Source of the DNA: CAWDNM01 sp964521195
GTDB lineage: Bacteria; Actinomycetota; Coriobacteriia; Anaerosomatales; JAAXUF01
Direction of reading: 5' to 3'
Assembly: GCA_964521195.1 (NCBI GenBank)
Contig: CAZFRE010000001.1
Location: 1 to 64,000 of the forward strand
DNA: 64,000 nt
The position numbers and the translations under genes are program-made. Positions 41,084-50,000 of the stretch are shown piece after piece. The notes below the pieces were generated by a model that saw only the letters and a program-made list of their open reading frames with translations, was not told where the DNA came from and made no database searches. The stretch's first letter is position 1, and every line of letters begins with the position of its first letter.

Positions 41084-41496
41084 GCGCTGTTCGGCGCATC
41101 GTCTTAGACGCCTCGGTCGGCGCGAAGTGGTTCCGGGACGAGGCAGGGACTGACGACGCGCTGGAGTTGCTCGGCGGACACGGCCGAGGCGAGATCGAGC
41201 TCGTTGTTCCCTCGCTGTTCGTGTACGAAGTGGTCTCGGTGGCGACGCGGTCGATGTCCGCAGCGCAGGCCGACGCCTTCTGGGAGCGATTCATGAGCTG
41301 GCGCGTGTGCGTCGTCGAGGTGGGGGCGTCGCTGGTGCGCGAGGCCCTCGCCGTGCGGGACGAACTCGGCTGCAGCTTCTACGACGCCGTCGCGCCGGCG
41401 CTCGCGCGGGAGCTCGACGCTACTCTCTGCTCGGCGGACGTTCGGGCTCACTCCGGATGGCCGGAGGTCATGCTGCTGGGCGGGGCGCGCGGCTAG
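41080..41496 (+). CDS. PIN-domain ribonuclease toxin (VapC-like)
   Basis: 138 aa from GTG 41080. The acidic PIN active-site residues are visible: Asp in VLDASVGAKWF, Glu in FVYEVVSVATR, Asp in CSFYDAVAPALA and Asp in LCSADVRAH. VapC toxins cut specific tRNAs or rRNA and are blocked by the antitoxin encoded just before. It is complete, with no sign of decay. Confidence 0.88.
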   Translation: MSAVRRIVLDASVGAKWFRDEAGTDDALELLGGHGRGEIELVVPSLFVYEVVSVATRSMSAAQADAFWERFMSWRVCVVEVGASLVREALAVRDELGCSFYDAVAPALARELDATLCSADVRAHSGWPEVMLLGGARG

Positions 41497-41508
41497 CGTC
41501 GCACCGCC

Positions 41509-41682
41509 GGCCGCATCCCCTCCGCGACTGTCACGGCGGTGTCGACGTTCGACATGAGCGTGACCGGCGGCTCGGTGGCGCTGGCGTTTGGCGTATCGAC
41601 GGCCATCGGGCTGGTCTTCGGGTACTACCCCGCGAGGCGGGCCGCGAAGATGGATCCGATCGATGCGCTTCGGTATCAGTAG
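41509..41682 (+). pseudogene. C-terminal remnant of a MacB/FtsX-type ABC permease
   Basis: The frame reads GRIPSATVTAVSTFDMSVTG, then SVALAFGVSTAIGLVFGYYP, ARRAAKMDPIDALRYQ and a stop. This is the conserved last helix and terminal tail of MacB-type permeases (family pattern FGYYPARKAAxLDPIEALRYE). The first 300 or more residues and any ATPase partner are missing. The remnant starts 13 bp after the VapC stop, so insertion or deletion at this spot probably removed the rest. Confidence 0.75.
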
Positions 41683-41904
41683 TGCGGCTGGCTGGCGGCC
41701 TCGTCCATTGTTGCTGCGACTGCGAGGATCCGATCTCTGTAGTACGCGCGCGATCCGACGTTCGTGCGCGGCACATCGTCGCGGCCGTGCGTGGTTCGAA
41801 ACGTCGCAGGCGCGTACGCCTGCTGCCGCTCGCGCCACATGTAGACGGCGCCGCCGTCGACCTTGAGCTTGCCCGACGACAGCAGGGGCGCGAAGCCGGC
41901 GCAC
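41676..41904 (-). pseudogene. Unidentified C-terminal gene remnant
   Basis: On the minus strand an open frame without a start reads AGFAPLLSSGKLKVDGGAVY, MWRERQQAYAPATF, RTTHGRDDVPRTNVGSRAYY, RDRILAVAATMDEAASQPHY and a stop. Its composition and codon pattern look like real protein rather than antisense noise, and it ends face to face with the MacB remnant. It is cut at its 5' end by the terminator hairpin of the DUF4386 operon. I cannot name the family. Confidence 0.35.
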
Positions 41905-41907
41905 GCA

Positions 41908-41942
41908 GAAGGGGCCTGCCGAGCGACGCGACAGGCCCCTTC
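41908..41942 (-). terminator. Strong hairpin, probable terminator of the ArsR-DUF4386 operon
   Basis: GAAGGGGCCTG (41908-41918) and CAGGCCCCTTC (41932-41942) form a perfect 11-bp stem with a 13-nt loop, 30 bp past the stop of the minus-strand DUF4386 gene. It is symmetric, so it could also stop plus-strand transcripts from the toxin-antitoxin side. There is no T-run. Confidence 0.7.
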
Positions 41943-41971
41943 CTATGTGAGCGCTCAGGGGAGAGGGCGAC

Positions 41972-42703
41972 TCACACTCCCGGCGCCGGGTTGAACACCT
42001 TCGGGGTGGGGGCTGCGGTGTGCGGACTCTTCTCGGCGGGAGCCTCACCTTGGGCGAGCGCTTCGGGGTCGAAGCCCTTCACGATGAGCCAGCCAGCGAG
42101 CACCATCTCCTGGACCAGCAGCGAGACCATGACGACGTTGATGTTGCCCAGACCGATGAGCTGAGAGAGGTTGGCCACCATCATGAGCGCCACCGAGATG
42201 TAGCCCCAGATGAGTATCCAGCTGGGGACGAGCTTCGCGCGGTGGAGCAGGGCGTAGAACATGAACGCGCCGATGCCGAAGGGCATCGAGGCGAGCTGGT
42301 TCCAGATGACATCGTTCGCGGTCATGAGCGTATGGGCGTTCGGGGCCATGGCCCCCGAGGCCGGCTGGCTGCTCAGGGTGATGAGTGTGAGCCAGAGTAG
42401 TCCGCTGATGACGTAGATCATGCCCTCGAGCGCTCCGCGGAAGATCACGTAGCCGGTCGCGAGCCATTCGCTGAACCGTCGTCCGATGGGATAGAAGACG
42501 GCCGCGAGCACGGAGAGCGCGAACCCCATGGTGAGCACGAGCAGCGTTCCGGCGACGGTGGCGCCGCGGTGGGCGGCGATGGTCGCGAGGATGTCCGTGC
42601 CCGGGCCGAAGCTGGGCATGACGAGACTCGCGATGACGCCCGTGACGGTTCCTATGATGTAGAGCACGCCGATGATGATGGCGGCCTTTCTCTCTTTGGT
42701 CAT
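41972..42703 (-). CDS. DUF4386-family membrane protein
   Basis: 243 aa with six helices and the DUF4386 look: AAIIIGVLYIIGTVTGVIAS at the start, FYPIGRRFSEWLATGYVIFR in the middle and LHRAKLVPSWILIWGYISV near helix five. The function of this family is unknown, but it is often found beside small transcriptional regulators. It overlaps the upstream DUF4386 gene (ATGA) and is last in a four-gene operon with an ArsR regulator. A strong hairpin follows. Confidence 0.83.
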   Translation of the reverse strand: MTKERKAAIIIGVLYIIGTVTGVIASLVMPSFGPGTDILATIAAHRGATVAGTLLVLTMGFALSVLAAVFYPIGRRFSEWLATGYVIFRGALEGMIYVISGLLWLTLITLSSQPASGAMAPNAHTLMTANDVIWNQLASMPFGIGAFMFYALLHRAKLVPSWILIWGYISVALMMVANLSQLIGLGNINVVMVSLLVQEMVLAGWLIVKGFDPEALAQGEAPAEKSPHTAAPTPKVFNPAPGV

Positions 42704-43395
42704 GACAGGACTCCTTCGAGGCGAGCCGGTGCGGACGCGGTCCGACCGGCGCGAACGATCAGCCATACGCCGATGAAGAGTTCGAACGGCGCGTACGGCA
42801 GTCCGGCAAGGATGCCGAGGCTCAAGCCTCGGTCCCACAGCGTGAGCAGCGTGGACACGAGCAGTGGCAGCGACGCGATCAGGCCCCATCCCGCCAGCCA
42901 GTGCGGGACCAGATCCGAGCGATACAGAAGCGAGTACCAGAGCAGCGCTCCCAGGCCGAAGAACAACATATGCGCCGTGAAGGCGTACTGGTACAGGCTG
43001 AAGGCGACCGTGGCGGCGGCCGCGAGCGGAGCGGGGGGAACACCGGCGGCGACCTGCGCGCCGAGAGCGGCGAGGGCGTAGAGGCCGAGCCCGGCCACAG
43101 CGAGCAACCCGGCCTCGGTGAGCCACAGCCCCTGCGCGACGAGCGCGCGCGGGCGACCGATCTCGCTCAGTGAGGCGAAGAGCAGGGTGGTGAGTGCAGT
43201 GATGCCCGCAGCGGTGAGCAGCTCCAGCAGAGCGCCGGCGCGTACGGCGGTGAGGTTGTTGGCGGCCGCGACCAGCACTTCGTCGACGCCTCCAGCAAGC
43301 ACCTCCGTGGACACGATCGCGAAGGCCATGCTCGTGACGAACTGCGCGACGAACGCCGCGCCTAACCATCTGGTAGTACGAGAATCCGTGTTCAT
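42700..43395 (-). CDS. DUF4386-family membrane protein (second copy)
   Basis: 231 aa, six helices, related to its downstream neighbour: TRWLGAAFVAQFVTSMAF start, RPRALVAQGLWLTEAGLLAV middle and LLYRSDLVPHWLAGWGLIAS, which matches the LHRAKLVPSWILIWG stretch of the next gene. The two probably form a hetero-oligomer or duplicated function. Its stop overlaps the next start (ATGA). Confidence 0.8.
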   Translation of the reverse strand: MNTDSRTTRWLGAAFVAQFVTSMAFAIVSTEVLAGGVDEVLVAAANNLTAVRAGALLELLTAAGITALTTLLFASLSEIGRPRALVAQGLWLTEAGLLAVAGLGLYALAALGAQVAAGVPPAPLAAAATVAFSLYQYAFTAHMLFFGLGALLWYSLLYRSDLVPHWLAGWGLIASLPLLVSTLLTLWDRGLSLGILAGLPYAPFELFIGVWLIVRAGRTASAPARLEGVLS

Positions 43396-43423
43396 CGTTC
43401 CACTTCCTTAACGCTGCGCCGGG

Positions 43424-43693
43424 CTACCCGACGTCACGCATCATCTGTTCGATCGACTCCACCGACGAGCGGACCGCTGCCAGGTCGGCCTGCATCGCGG
43501 CCTGGGCCTCGCGCGTCTCCCGAGCGAGCTTCGAGTACTCGGCGCTGAGCGCCTCAAACTTCTCGTTGCCGGACGCCTTGATCTCAGCGAGCTTGATCTG
43601 CTGGCGCCGATACGACGGCAAGCCGAGCGAGGCCACGCCGAAGAAGACCAGAATCACAATCACGAACCCCAAAGAGCTGTCGAGCCATGTCAT
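43424..43693 (-). CDS. Small membrane-anchored coiled-coil protein
   Basis: 89 aa: one helix (FVIVILVFFGVASLG, about residues 10-25) followed by a long charged amphipathic helix (about 28-88) with heptad-like spacing, likely a coiled coil. The same design is common directly downstream of small ArsR/PadR-type regulators. ATG 43693 overlaps the regulator stop (ATGA). Function unknown; it may organise or inhibit the membrane partners encoded next. Confidence 0.75.
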   Translation of the reverse strand: MTWLDSSLGFVIVILVFFGVASLGLPSYRRQQIKLAEIKASGNEKFEALSAEYSKLARETREAQAAMQADLAAVRSSVESIEQMMRDVG

Positions 43694-44025
43694 CGCTTTC
43701 CCCTTCCTTCTGCTCCACCCTCGGTGATGGTCTTCGCCGCTTGGCTGATCCGCTCGGGGGTCAGATGCTCGTCGAAGTCCGCGACCGTGTAGTAGCGAAG
43801 CGCCTTTCCGTCTTCCGAGACCTCGTGGCGTCCGACCACGAGCCCGGCCTTCTCCAGTGTTTGCAGGTGCATGTGGAGGAGGGGACGGCCGATCCCCAGC
43901 TCCCGGGCCAACTCGCTGACGTAGCTCTCGCGCTCGCGCAGAGCCGCGAGGATCCGCAGCCGGTGAGGGTTCGCAAGGGCGGAGAGCATCTGCAGAAGCT
44001 GGTCGCCTGTTTGGTGGTCCGACAT
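43690..44025 (-). CDS. ArsR-type winged-helix regulator
   Basis: 111 aa. A single winged-helix domain (about residues 8-85): LANPHRLRILAALRERESYV for helices one and two, ELARELGIGRPLLHMHLQTLEKAGLV as recognition helix and GRHEVSEDGKALRYYTVADF as wing. No Cys metal site, so it is not a classical metal sensor. AGGAGGAAC precedes ATG 44025. First gene of the operon; the dyad upstream is the probable operator. Confidence 0.88.
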   Translation of the reverse strand: MSDHQTGDQLLQMLSALANPHRLRILAALRERESYVSELARELGIGRPLLHMHLQTLEKAGLVVGRHEVSEDGKALRYYTVADFDEHLTPERISQAAKTITEGGAEGRGKR

Positions 44026-44052
44026 GTTCCTCCTTCACGTGTCAACCAATAC

Positions 44053-44079
44053 TGACAGGTAATAGTGATAGCTGTCAAG
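44053..44079 (-). promoter_or_regulatory. Promoter and operator of the ArsR-DUF4386 operon
   Basis: On the minus strand TTGACA (44079-44074) is a consensus -35, and CAGTAT about 18 bp further is a possible -10. The inverted repeat TGACAG-N13-CTGTCA spans 44053-44077, with inner AGGTAAT/ATAGCT symmetry, so a bound regulator would cover the whole promoter. Confidence 0.65.
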
Positions 44080-44156
44080 GGGTGATTCTGGGACGGGCTG
44101 TACGCTTACACCTGAGAGCACGCTACCGAGCCACACAGCCGAGGAAAGGGCTCCGC

Positions 44157-45002
44157 ATGGCCACGTACCGGTTCGTCATCGTCGACGTTTTCACCGAGAC
44201 AGCCCTCGCCGGCAACCAGCTTGCCGTCTTCACGAATGCGACCGGGCTGACACCCGAACAGATGCAGGCGCTCGCGCTCGAGATCGGCTTCTCCGAGACG
44301 ACCTTCGTGCTGCGAGCCGAAGCCGGCGGAGACGCGCGCGTCCGCATCTTCACGCCGCACGAGGAGCTGCCGTTCGCCGGGCACCCGGTGCTGGGGACCG
44401 CGTTCGCTGTGGCCGGGTCGCTGCAAAGCGTCGTGATGCGGCTTGAGACCGCGCGGGGCATCGTGCCGGTCGCGCTCGAGCGCGACGGCGCCAAGCTCGC
44501 GTTCGGCCGCATGCAGCAGCCGATCCCGACGGTGGCGGCGTGGCCCGATCCGGCACCGCTGATCGCCGCGCTCGGTGTCGAGGGTTCGCGGCTACCGATC
44601 GAGCTCTACGACAACGGCGTGCCGCACGTGTACGTGGCGCTCGACAGCTTCGACGAGGTCGCCGCGCTCTCGCCGGAACCGCGGGCGCTGGCTGCTGCGG
44701 CGCCAGGCATGGGCGTGAACGCCTTCGCGGTCGAAGGCGGCCGAGTGAAGACGCGCATGTTCTTCGACGACCCGCGCGTGAGCGAGGACGCCGCGACCGG
44801 CTCGGCGGCCGGTCCGCTCGCCGTGCACCTCGCGCGGCACGGCGTCATCGCCTGGGGCACCGAGTTCGAGATCTCGCAAGGCGCCGAGATCGGCCGTCCC
44901 AGCACGCTGTGGTCGAAGGCGACCGGCACCGCCGAGGCGATCGAGAGCGTGGAGGTCGGCGGCAGCGCGGTAGTCGTGGGGCACGGGGAGTTCAGGGTGT
45001 AG
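44157..45002 (+). CDS. PhzF-family isomerase/epimerase
   Basis: 281 aa from ATG 44157 (AGGAAAGG upstream). PhzF proteins have two similar hot-dog-like halves and an acid-base Glu, here in GFSETTFV. Other signature stretches are VDVFTETALAGNQLAVF, PFAGHPVLGTAFA, and the DAATGSAAGPLAVHLARHG loop that closes the active site. The phenazine enzyme is only one member; most bacterial homologues are of unknown substrate, and no phenazine genes are nearby. Confidence 0.88.
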   Translation: MATYRFVIVDVFTETALAGNQLAVFTNATGLTPEQMQALALEIGFSETTFVLRAEAGGDARVRIFTPHEELPFAGHPVLGTAFAVAGSLQSVVMRLETARGIVPVALERDGAKLAFGRMQQPIPTVAAWPDPAPLIAALGVEGSRLPIELYDNGVPHVYVALDSFDEVAALSPEPRALAAAAPGMGVNAFAVEGGRVKTRMFFDDPRVSEDAATGSAAGPLAVHLARHGVIAWGTEFEISQGAEIGRPSTLWSKATGTAEAIESVEVGGSAVVVGHGEFRV

Positions 45003-45091
45003 CAGCAAGACGGCCACAGAAGTCGTCATCGAGGTGAACCCTGTTACGATTGTCGTCAGGTGCCCCGACTGACAGCCGAGGAGAGGTGACG

Positions 45092-47326
45092 ATGGCAGGC
45101 CCTTCACGAACGCGCGCGGCCACGGCTCGAGCGGCGATCCTGCCGCCCTTGCTGGCGCTCATCCTAGTCGTTGGGCTGGCGGTGGTGCCGCATTCGGCGT
45201 CGGCCGTCGGCGTGAGCCACGAGGTGGGGGTCTACCCGATAGTCAATTCCGGAGCCCAGGAAGTCGCGCCCGACGTCGAGGGCGACATCGTGGTATGGCA
45301 GCACGTGCCAGAAGACTCGCCGTTCCAGCCCTACGATGCCTGGGGCCAGATCGGCTCCAACACGGCTACGTACTCAACCTACGTTCCCGCCGCAGGCAAT
45401 CGCCCTCGGCTCCGGAATGGTCGAGTGTATTCCCTCGCCTCGGATGGCCTGCACGTCACCGACATCGAGTCCGCGACATCGATGACGGTGCCGGCGACCT
45501 CGTACATGACCGGCTATCTGGTGATGTCGGATGATGGGCTGGCAACATGGGCGTCCGCGCTCAAGAGCGCCGCGATCTACGACACCAACGATGAAACGCT
45601 GACGATCGTGCCCTACTCCGGCATCCCGCGGCTTCCCAACGAGAGCTACACGTGGGCCTTCATCCAGCCGATGGCCGCGGGGTCGCGCCTGCTTCTCGGC
45701 GGTGACTTCAATTCAGGGCGTGTCAGAGGACCACTCTCGACGTGGGACAGCGTTGCCGAGACGCGGACGGTCTGGGGGACGGGCGAATACCTGCCCGCCG
45801 CGCGAAGGAACCTCCTGTCCTCAAAGTACGTCGTGTGGGTCGACTCGAGCGATCAACGCATCCATGTTCACGAGTTCGCATCCGGCGAGACCACCATCAT
45901 CGCGAACTCTGATCCGGCGTCGCTCGGGGAGCTCGATATGTCGGGCACCCGGATCGTCTGGGAAGACGTGCGCAACGGGAACTCCGACATCTACTGGTAC
46001 GACGTTGCGACAGGGGAGGAGCGGCGACTGACATCCGACATGTCGAAGCAGACCGCACCGGCCATCGACGGCAATCGTGTTGTGTGGGCCGACGCGCGCT
46101 CGGGCAATGGCGACATCTATGCGACCAATGTGGTGCCTGGCTCGCCCAACGACGTGGTCCCGCCAGTCACCTCCGTGGTCACCAAGAGGAACGCCGATGG
46201 CTCCGTCTCGGTGTCGCTGACGGCAACCGATCCTGCAGGCGTCGACGGCCCGTTCTACTCGCTCGACGGTGGCGACTGGGTGGAGGGCACCTCTCTCGAG
46301 CTCGACGAGCCGGGGCCGCACCACATCAACTGCTACTCAGTCGATGGGTACGGCAACATCGAGGCGGAGCACGTGGAGAAAGTGCTCGTGTCCGTCCCGA
46401 CGACTGTGACGATCGGCGTATCGCAGCACGTGGTCCGTTGGGGCGAATCGGTCGAGATCACCGCTGCAGCGCGCACTACCGGCCTGGTCGAAGGCCCGCT
46501 CGGTTCTGCTGCTCTGCGGATCGAGGCACGGCAGCCCTCGTCAGGCGACTCCTGGTGGGAGATCGGCACCGTGACCACGAACGCATCCGGCGTCGCAACG
46601 TATGCGGTCTGCCCGTTCTACACCACGGAGTACCGTGTCGTGTATGACGGGTTCGACGGCAAGGCATCTCCCTCATACACCACCGGCAGCATCAGCACCA
46701 GCACCGCAGTGCACACGCAGCGAAGCACTGCAATCACGGTCGCGGGTTCCAGAGTCGAACCAGGCTCAACTGCAACCACCATCACGGGTGTTCTGAGCTA
46801 CAAACTGTACGAGTGGTATGGCTGCTCGCTGGTGCCTGTCTCGCTCGAGCGTCGCGTGGACGACACATGGGAGAGCATCGATACGACGTTGACCGAGCAG
46901 GGTGGCCTCTACCGCTTCCGAGTCATGCCGACATCGACGATGACGTACAGGGTCGTCTTTGCGGGTCTAGAGGACGAGTTTGACCGGGCCGAGAGTCCGA
47001 CCGTCGGTGTGGTTTTGCTCGGCACGCCGATGGCGCCGGCGTCAATGCGGCGCGGGAAGTCGTATACGGTCTACGGCTCACTCAAGCCGAAGAGCAAGGC
47101 CGGTACGAAGCCCGTACGCATCTACCGTTGGCGCAAGGTGAACGGCCGCTGGCGCTCGTATGGCAGTGTCCTGGCCAAGGCGTATGACTACAAGGGCTAC
47201 AGCCGCTACAAGACGGCACTGTCGCTCAAGTACAGGGGGAGGTGGCGCCTGAGGGCGTACTCCTCGTCTGATTCATTGCACTTCAGGACGTGGTCGACGG
47301 GGTACGACTACGTCACTGTGAGATAG
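45092..47326 (+). CDS. Large secreted protein: beta-propeller-like repeats, Ig-like domains and basic C-terminal domain
   Basis: 744 aa from ATG 45092 (GAGAGGTGACG). The signal peptide spans about 1-38 (VVPHSASA). Residues about 40-350 form TolB/propeller-like repeats, with phrases such as IVWEDVRNGNSDIYWYDVAT, GEERRLT and VVWADARSGNGDIYATN. Residues about 355-430 look like an Ig-like module with a 'YSLDGGDWVEG' turn. Residues about 430-650 hold two further beta-rich modules. A Lys/Arg/Tyr-rich domain closes the protein (KPVRIYRWRKVNGRWRSYGS). A surface binding or scaffold role is inferred. Its last 14 bp overlap the convergent acyltransferase gene. Confidence 0.8.
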   Translation: MAGPSRTRAATARAAILPPLLALILVVGLAVVPHSASAVGVSHEVGVYPIVNSGAQEVAPDVEGDIVVWQHVPEDSPFQPYDAWGQIGSNTATYSTYVPAAGNRPRLRNGRVYSLASDGLHVTDIESATSMTVPATSYMTGYLVMSDDGLATWASALKSAAIYDTNDETLTIVPYSGIPRLPNESYTWAFIQPMAAGSRLLLGGDFNSGRVRGPLSTWDSVAETRTVWGTGEYLPAARRNLLSSKYVVWVDSSDQRIHVHEFASGETTIIANSDPASLGELDMSGTRIVWEDVRNGNSDIYWYDVATGEERRLTSDMSKQTAPAIDGNRVVWADARSGNGDIYATNVVPGSPNDVVPPVTSVVTKRNADGSVSVSLTATDPAGVDGPFYSLDGGDWVEGTSLELDEPGPHHINCYSVDGYGNIEAEHVEKVLVSVPTTVTIGVSQHVVRWGESVEITAAARTTGLVEGPLGSAALRIEARQPSSGDSWWEIGTVTTNASGVATYAVCPFYTTEYRVVYDGFDGKASPSYTTGSISTSTAVHTQRSTAITVAGSRVEPGSTATTITGVLSYKLYEWYGCSLVPVSLERRVDDTWESIDTTLTEQGGLYRFRVMPTSTMTYRVVFAGLEDEFDRAESPTVGVVLLGTPMAPASMRRGKSYTVYGSLKPKSKAGTKPVRIYRWRKVNGRWRSYGSVLAKAYDYKGYSRYKTALSLKYRGRWRLRAYSSSDSLHFRTWSTGYDYVTVR

Positions 47327-48431
47327 GCCGCATCCCGAACAGCCACCGCAGCGCGCCAACGCGGCGCACACCCTCGTAGATCGCGAAGCTCGCGACCACC
47401 GAGGCGACCAGGACCGCAAGCCACTGCGCCACCCCACCCACCGGCGCCGCCACTACGAACCACGCGAGTACGACGATCGCGGTCTGGTGGAGGATGTAGA
47501 CGGGATACGACGCCTCGGCGAGGTAGGAGAGCGACTTCGACGGACGGTTGAGGTAGCGCCGGCCTGAGCCGAGCAGCCCGATCAGCATCGTCCACACGCC
47601 GAGCATCCCCACGTAGTTGACCGCGAAGAGCTGCAGCGAGGGGTCGGGTAGTGTGTCGCGCCACTGCCAAGCCGCGACGTAGGCGGCAGACACGACGATC
47701 CCGATCGCGAGTGCGGCGAACCGGTGGCGCTCGGCGGATCGGGTGAAGGCGTCGTCGGCGATCACGATGAAGCCGAGCACGAAGATGACGAGGTAGTAGA
47801 TCGCCGCCTTGCCGAAGAGGTCCGGCATGCCCTCGGCGAACCAGAGGATCAGCGGCGGCAGCAACCACCACGCCGGTCGCGCGAGCCTGCGCGCCCACGC
47901 GCCGACGCGACTGCTCCCGCGCTCCGAGCGCCCCCACGCGAAGACGGGCAGCGCCACCATCGAGAACACCAGCAGGAACAGGATGAACCACAGGTGGCCG
48001 ACCCCGAACCCGCCGTAGTAGTCGCCGCCGTCGTGGATGTTCCAGCGCAGGAAGTCGAGGCTCGTGATGTAGTGCAGGAACGTCTGCGTGTAGCCCGAGT
48101 TGTAGCGCGCGCCCACGTAGGTCTGTGGCGGCATGATCACGAGGATGCCGAAGAGCAGCGGCACGCCCAGTCGCGTCAGACGCTCTCGCGCGAACGTCCC
48201 CGGACTACGCCTCGCGAGCGAGAAGTACGCCGAGCACCCCGCGAGCAGGAAGAGCAGCGGCATGTGCCATCGGTCGACGAAGGCGATGAAGTAGTTGATC
48301 GCCATCGAGAGGCTGGGGCTCTTGATGTAGAAGTCCTCGCCGAAGTTGAACACGCGCGACGTGTGGAACGGGAAGAGGAGCAGGACCGCAAGGACCCGGA
48401 GCCAGTCGATGTAGTGTTGGCGGTTGGACAT
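47313..48431 (-). CDS. Acyltransferase-3-family membrane enzyme
   Basis: 372 aa with about ten helices. The family start YIDWLRVLAVLLLFPFHTSR holds the conserved His, and FVDRWHMPLLFLLAGCSAYFS and RLTRLGVPLLFGILV follow. The long loop with GYTQTFLHYI to GHLWFILFLLVF resembles the OpgC/OatA-like group that O-acylates polysaccharides and wall polymers. It could modify a surface glycan, perhaps the one made at the 1-6.7 kb locus, but that link is only functional inference. Confidence 0.87.
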   Translation of the reverse strand: MSNRQHYIDWLRVLAVLLLFPFHTSRVFNFGEDFYIKSPSLSMAINYFIAFVDRWHMPLLFLLAGCSAYFSLARRSPGTFARERLTRLGVPLLFGILVIMPPQTYVGARYNSGYTQTFLHYITSLDFLRWNIHDGGDYYGGFGVGHLWFILFLLVFSMVALPVFAWGRSERGSSRVGAWARRLARPAWWLLPPLILWFAEGMPDLFGKAAIYYLVIFVLGFIVIADDAFTRSAERHRFAALAIGIVVSAAYVAAWQWRDTLPDPSLQLFAVNYVGMLGVWTMLIGLLGSGRRYLNRPSKSLSYLAEASYPVYILHQTAIVVLAWFVVAAPVGGVAQWLAVLVASVVASFAIYEGVRRVGALRWLFGMRPISQ

Positions 48432-48640
48432 GCTGAGTCACCCCCGCTGGCGATGATACCCGGGTGCGGGCACCGCACAACCTAGGTGCTCGCCGTCGAG
48501 CCGGAGGACGAGTCCCGCCGGCTCGCGGGGAGCTACGCGGGGTGTCCGTGGGCTAGACTCGCGCTCCCGTTGTCGTGGTATGTTCGCCTCTGCGGGCACC
48601 AAGCCCGGCGGGGCGGTTCCGGAAGGCGGCGGCTCGGCAC

Positions 48641-49903
48641 TTGGACGACACGACTCGCAAAGCGGCTCCCGAGCTCAAACGCATACGCACGCGCAACCCG
48701 GCTACGGCGGCGTTTCGGATCGTGGCGGTGTACGCCGTGGTGGCGGTGGCGTGGATTCTGTACTCGGACCACGTTCTGAGCTTGCTGTTCACCGATTCCG
48801 GCATGCTCACGCGCGCGGCGAGCGTGAAGGGCGCACTGTTCGTCCTCGTCACATCGGTGCTGCTCTTCCTGCTCATCCGCAGCTACCTCGCACGGCTCGA
48901 GCGCGCGAGCGAGCAGCTGCGTGAGAGCGAGCGCCGTTTCAGGCACATGGTCGAGGTCTCGCCGGTTCCCATCGCCGTACACGCCTCTGACGGCGGTGTG
49001 ACGCTTGTGAACGCTGAGTTCACCTCGGTGCTCGGCTACGAACGCCAGGACATCCACACCGTGTCGCACTGGTGGGAGCTCGCGTATCCCGATCCTGATT
49101 ACCGGCGCAGCGTGATGGAGGCGTGGCAGTGCGAGAGCGAGCGGAGCCAGCGTGAGGACGACATGTTCGTTCCCGTGCCCGCCCGCGTGAGGTCCAAGGA
49201 CGGCGCCGAGCGGTTCATGCTCATCGGATCGGCCGTCCTCGATGCCGGGACTTCCGAGCGGATCGTGGTCTTCCACGACCTGACCGAGCACCAGCGAGCC
49301 GAGCAGTCCATCCTCGCCGCAAACGTGCGACTGGAAGGCCTGCTCAGGGAGGTCATCTCCCTCATCGGCAAGATCGTCGAGACGCGCGATCCGTACACGA
49401 GGGGCCATGAGGAGGGTGTCGCGAGGATCGCCCGGCTCATCGCCGAGGAGCTCGACCTTCCCGCGGAAGATGTAGAGGGCATCGAGGTGGCGAGCCTCGT
49501 GCACGACGTCGGCAAGCTGGGCGTGCCTGCCGAGATCCTCTCGAAGCCGGGCACGCTCCTGGCTGTCGAGTACGAGATCATCAAGACCCACCCGACGGTC
49601 GGCTACGAGATCCTCCAGGGAGTCGACTTCGGCTGGCCCGTCGCCGAGATGGTCCGCATGCATCACGAACGGATGGACGGCTCGGGCTACCCGCAGGGCC
49701 TGAGCGGCGACGACATCCCCATGGCGGCGCGCGTGCTCATGGTTGCCGACGTGGTCGAGGCGATGGCGGCGCACCGCCCCTACCGGGCAGCGCTGGGGCA
49801 CGTGGCGGCGATCAACGAGATTCTCTCGCATCCCGAGAAGTTCGACCCGGATGTCGCGCAGGCGTGCGTGCGGTTGTACGAGGCCGGGCGGCTGGGGCTG
49901 TAG
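48641..49903 (+). CDS. Membrane PAS-HD-GYP cyclic-di-GMP phosphodiesterase
   Basis: About 420 aa from TTG 48641; GTG 48575 is an in-frame alternative but sits close to a TAGACT -10-like box. Two helices (about 25-45 and 65-85) enclose a short outside loop. A coiled linker leads to a PAS domain (about 98-215, RFRHMVEVSPVPIAVHASDG) and an HD-GYP domain (about 235-410). HD-GYP residues are complete: RGHEEGVAR, HDVGKLGVP, THPTVGYEIL and HHERMDGSGYPQGL. It should hydrolyse c-di-GMP, the ligand of the riboswitch at 3850-3927. Confidence 0.88.
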   Translation: MDDTTRKAAPELKRIRTRNPATAAFRIVAVYAVVAVAWILYSDHVLSLLFTDSGMLTRAASVKGALFVLVTSVLLFLLIRSYLARLERASEQLRESERRFRHMVEVSPVPIAVHASDGGVTLVNAEFTSVLGYERQDIHTVSHWWELAYPDPDYRRSVMEAWQCESERSQREDDMFVPVPARVRSKDGAERFMLIGSAVLDAGTSERIVVFHDLTEHQRAEQSILAANVRLEGLLREVISLIGKIVETRDPYTRGHEEGVARIARLIAEELDLPAEDVEGIEVASLVHDVGKLGVPAEILSKPGTLLAVEYEIIKTHPTVGYEILQGVDFGWPVAEMVRMHHERMDGSGYPQGLSGDDIPMAARVLMVADVVEAMAAHRPYRAALGHVAAINEILSHPEKFDPDVAQACVRLYEAGRLGL

Positions 49904-50000
49904 CCGGGCGGTGGGATTCGGCTAGTGTCGAGGGAGCCGCGGCCAACTGCTCGCGATACAATCCCTTTGCACCTGCATCCTCGCTGAAAGGCCACCTCTC

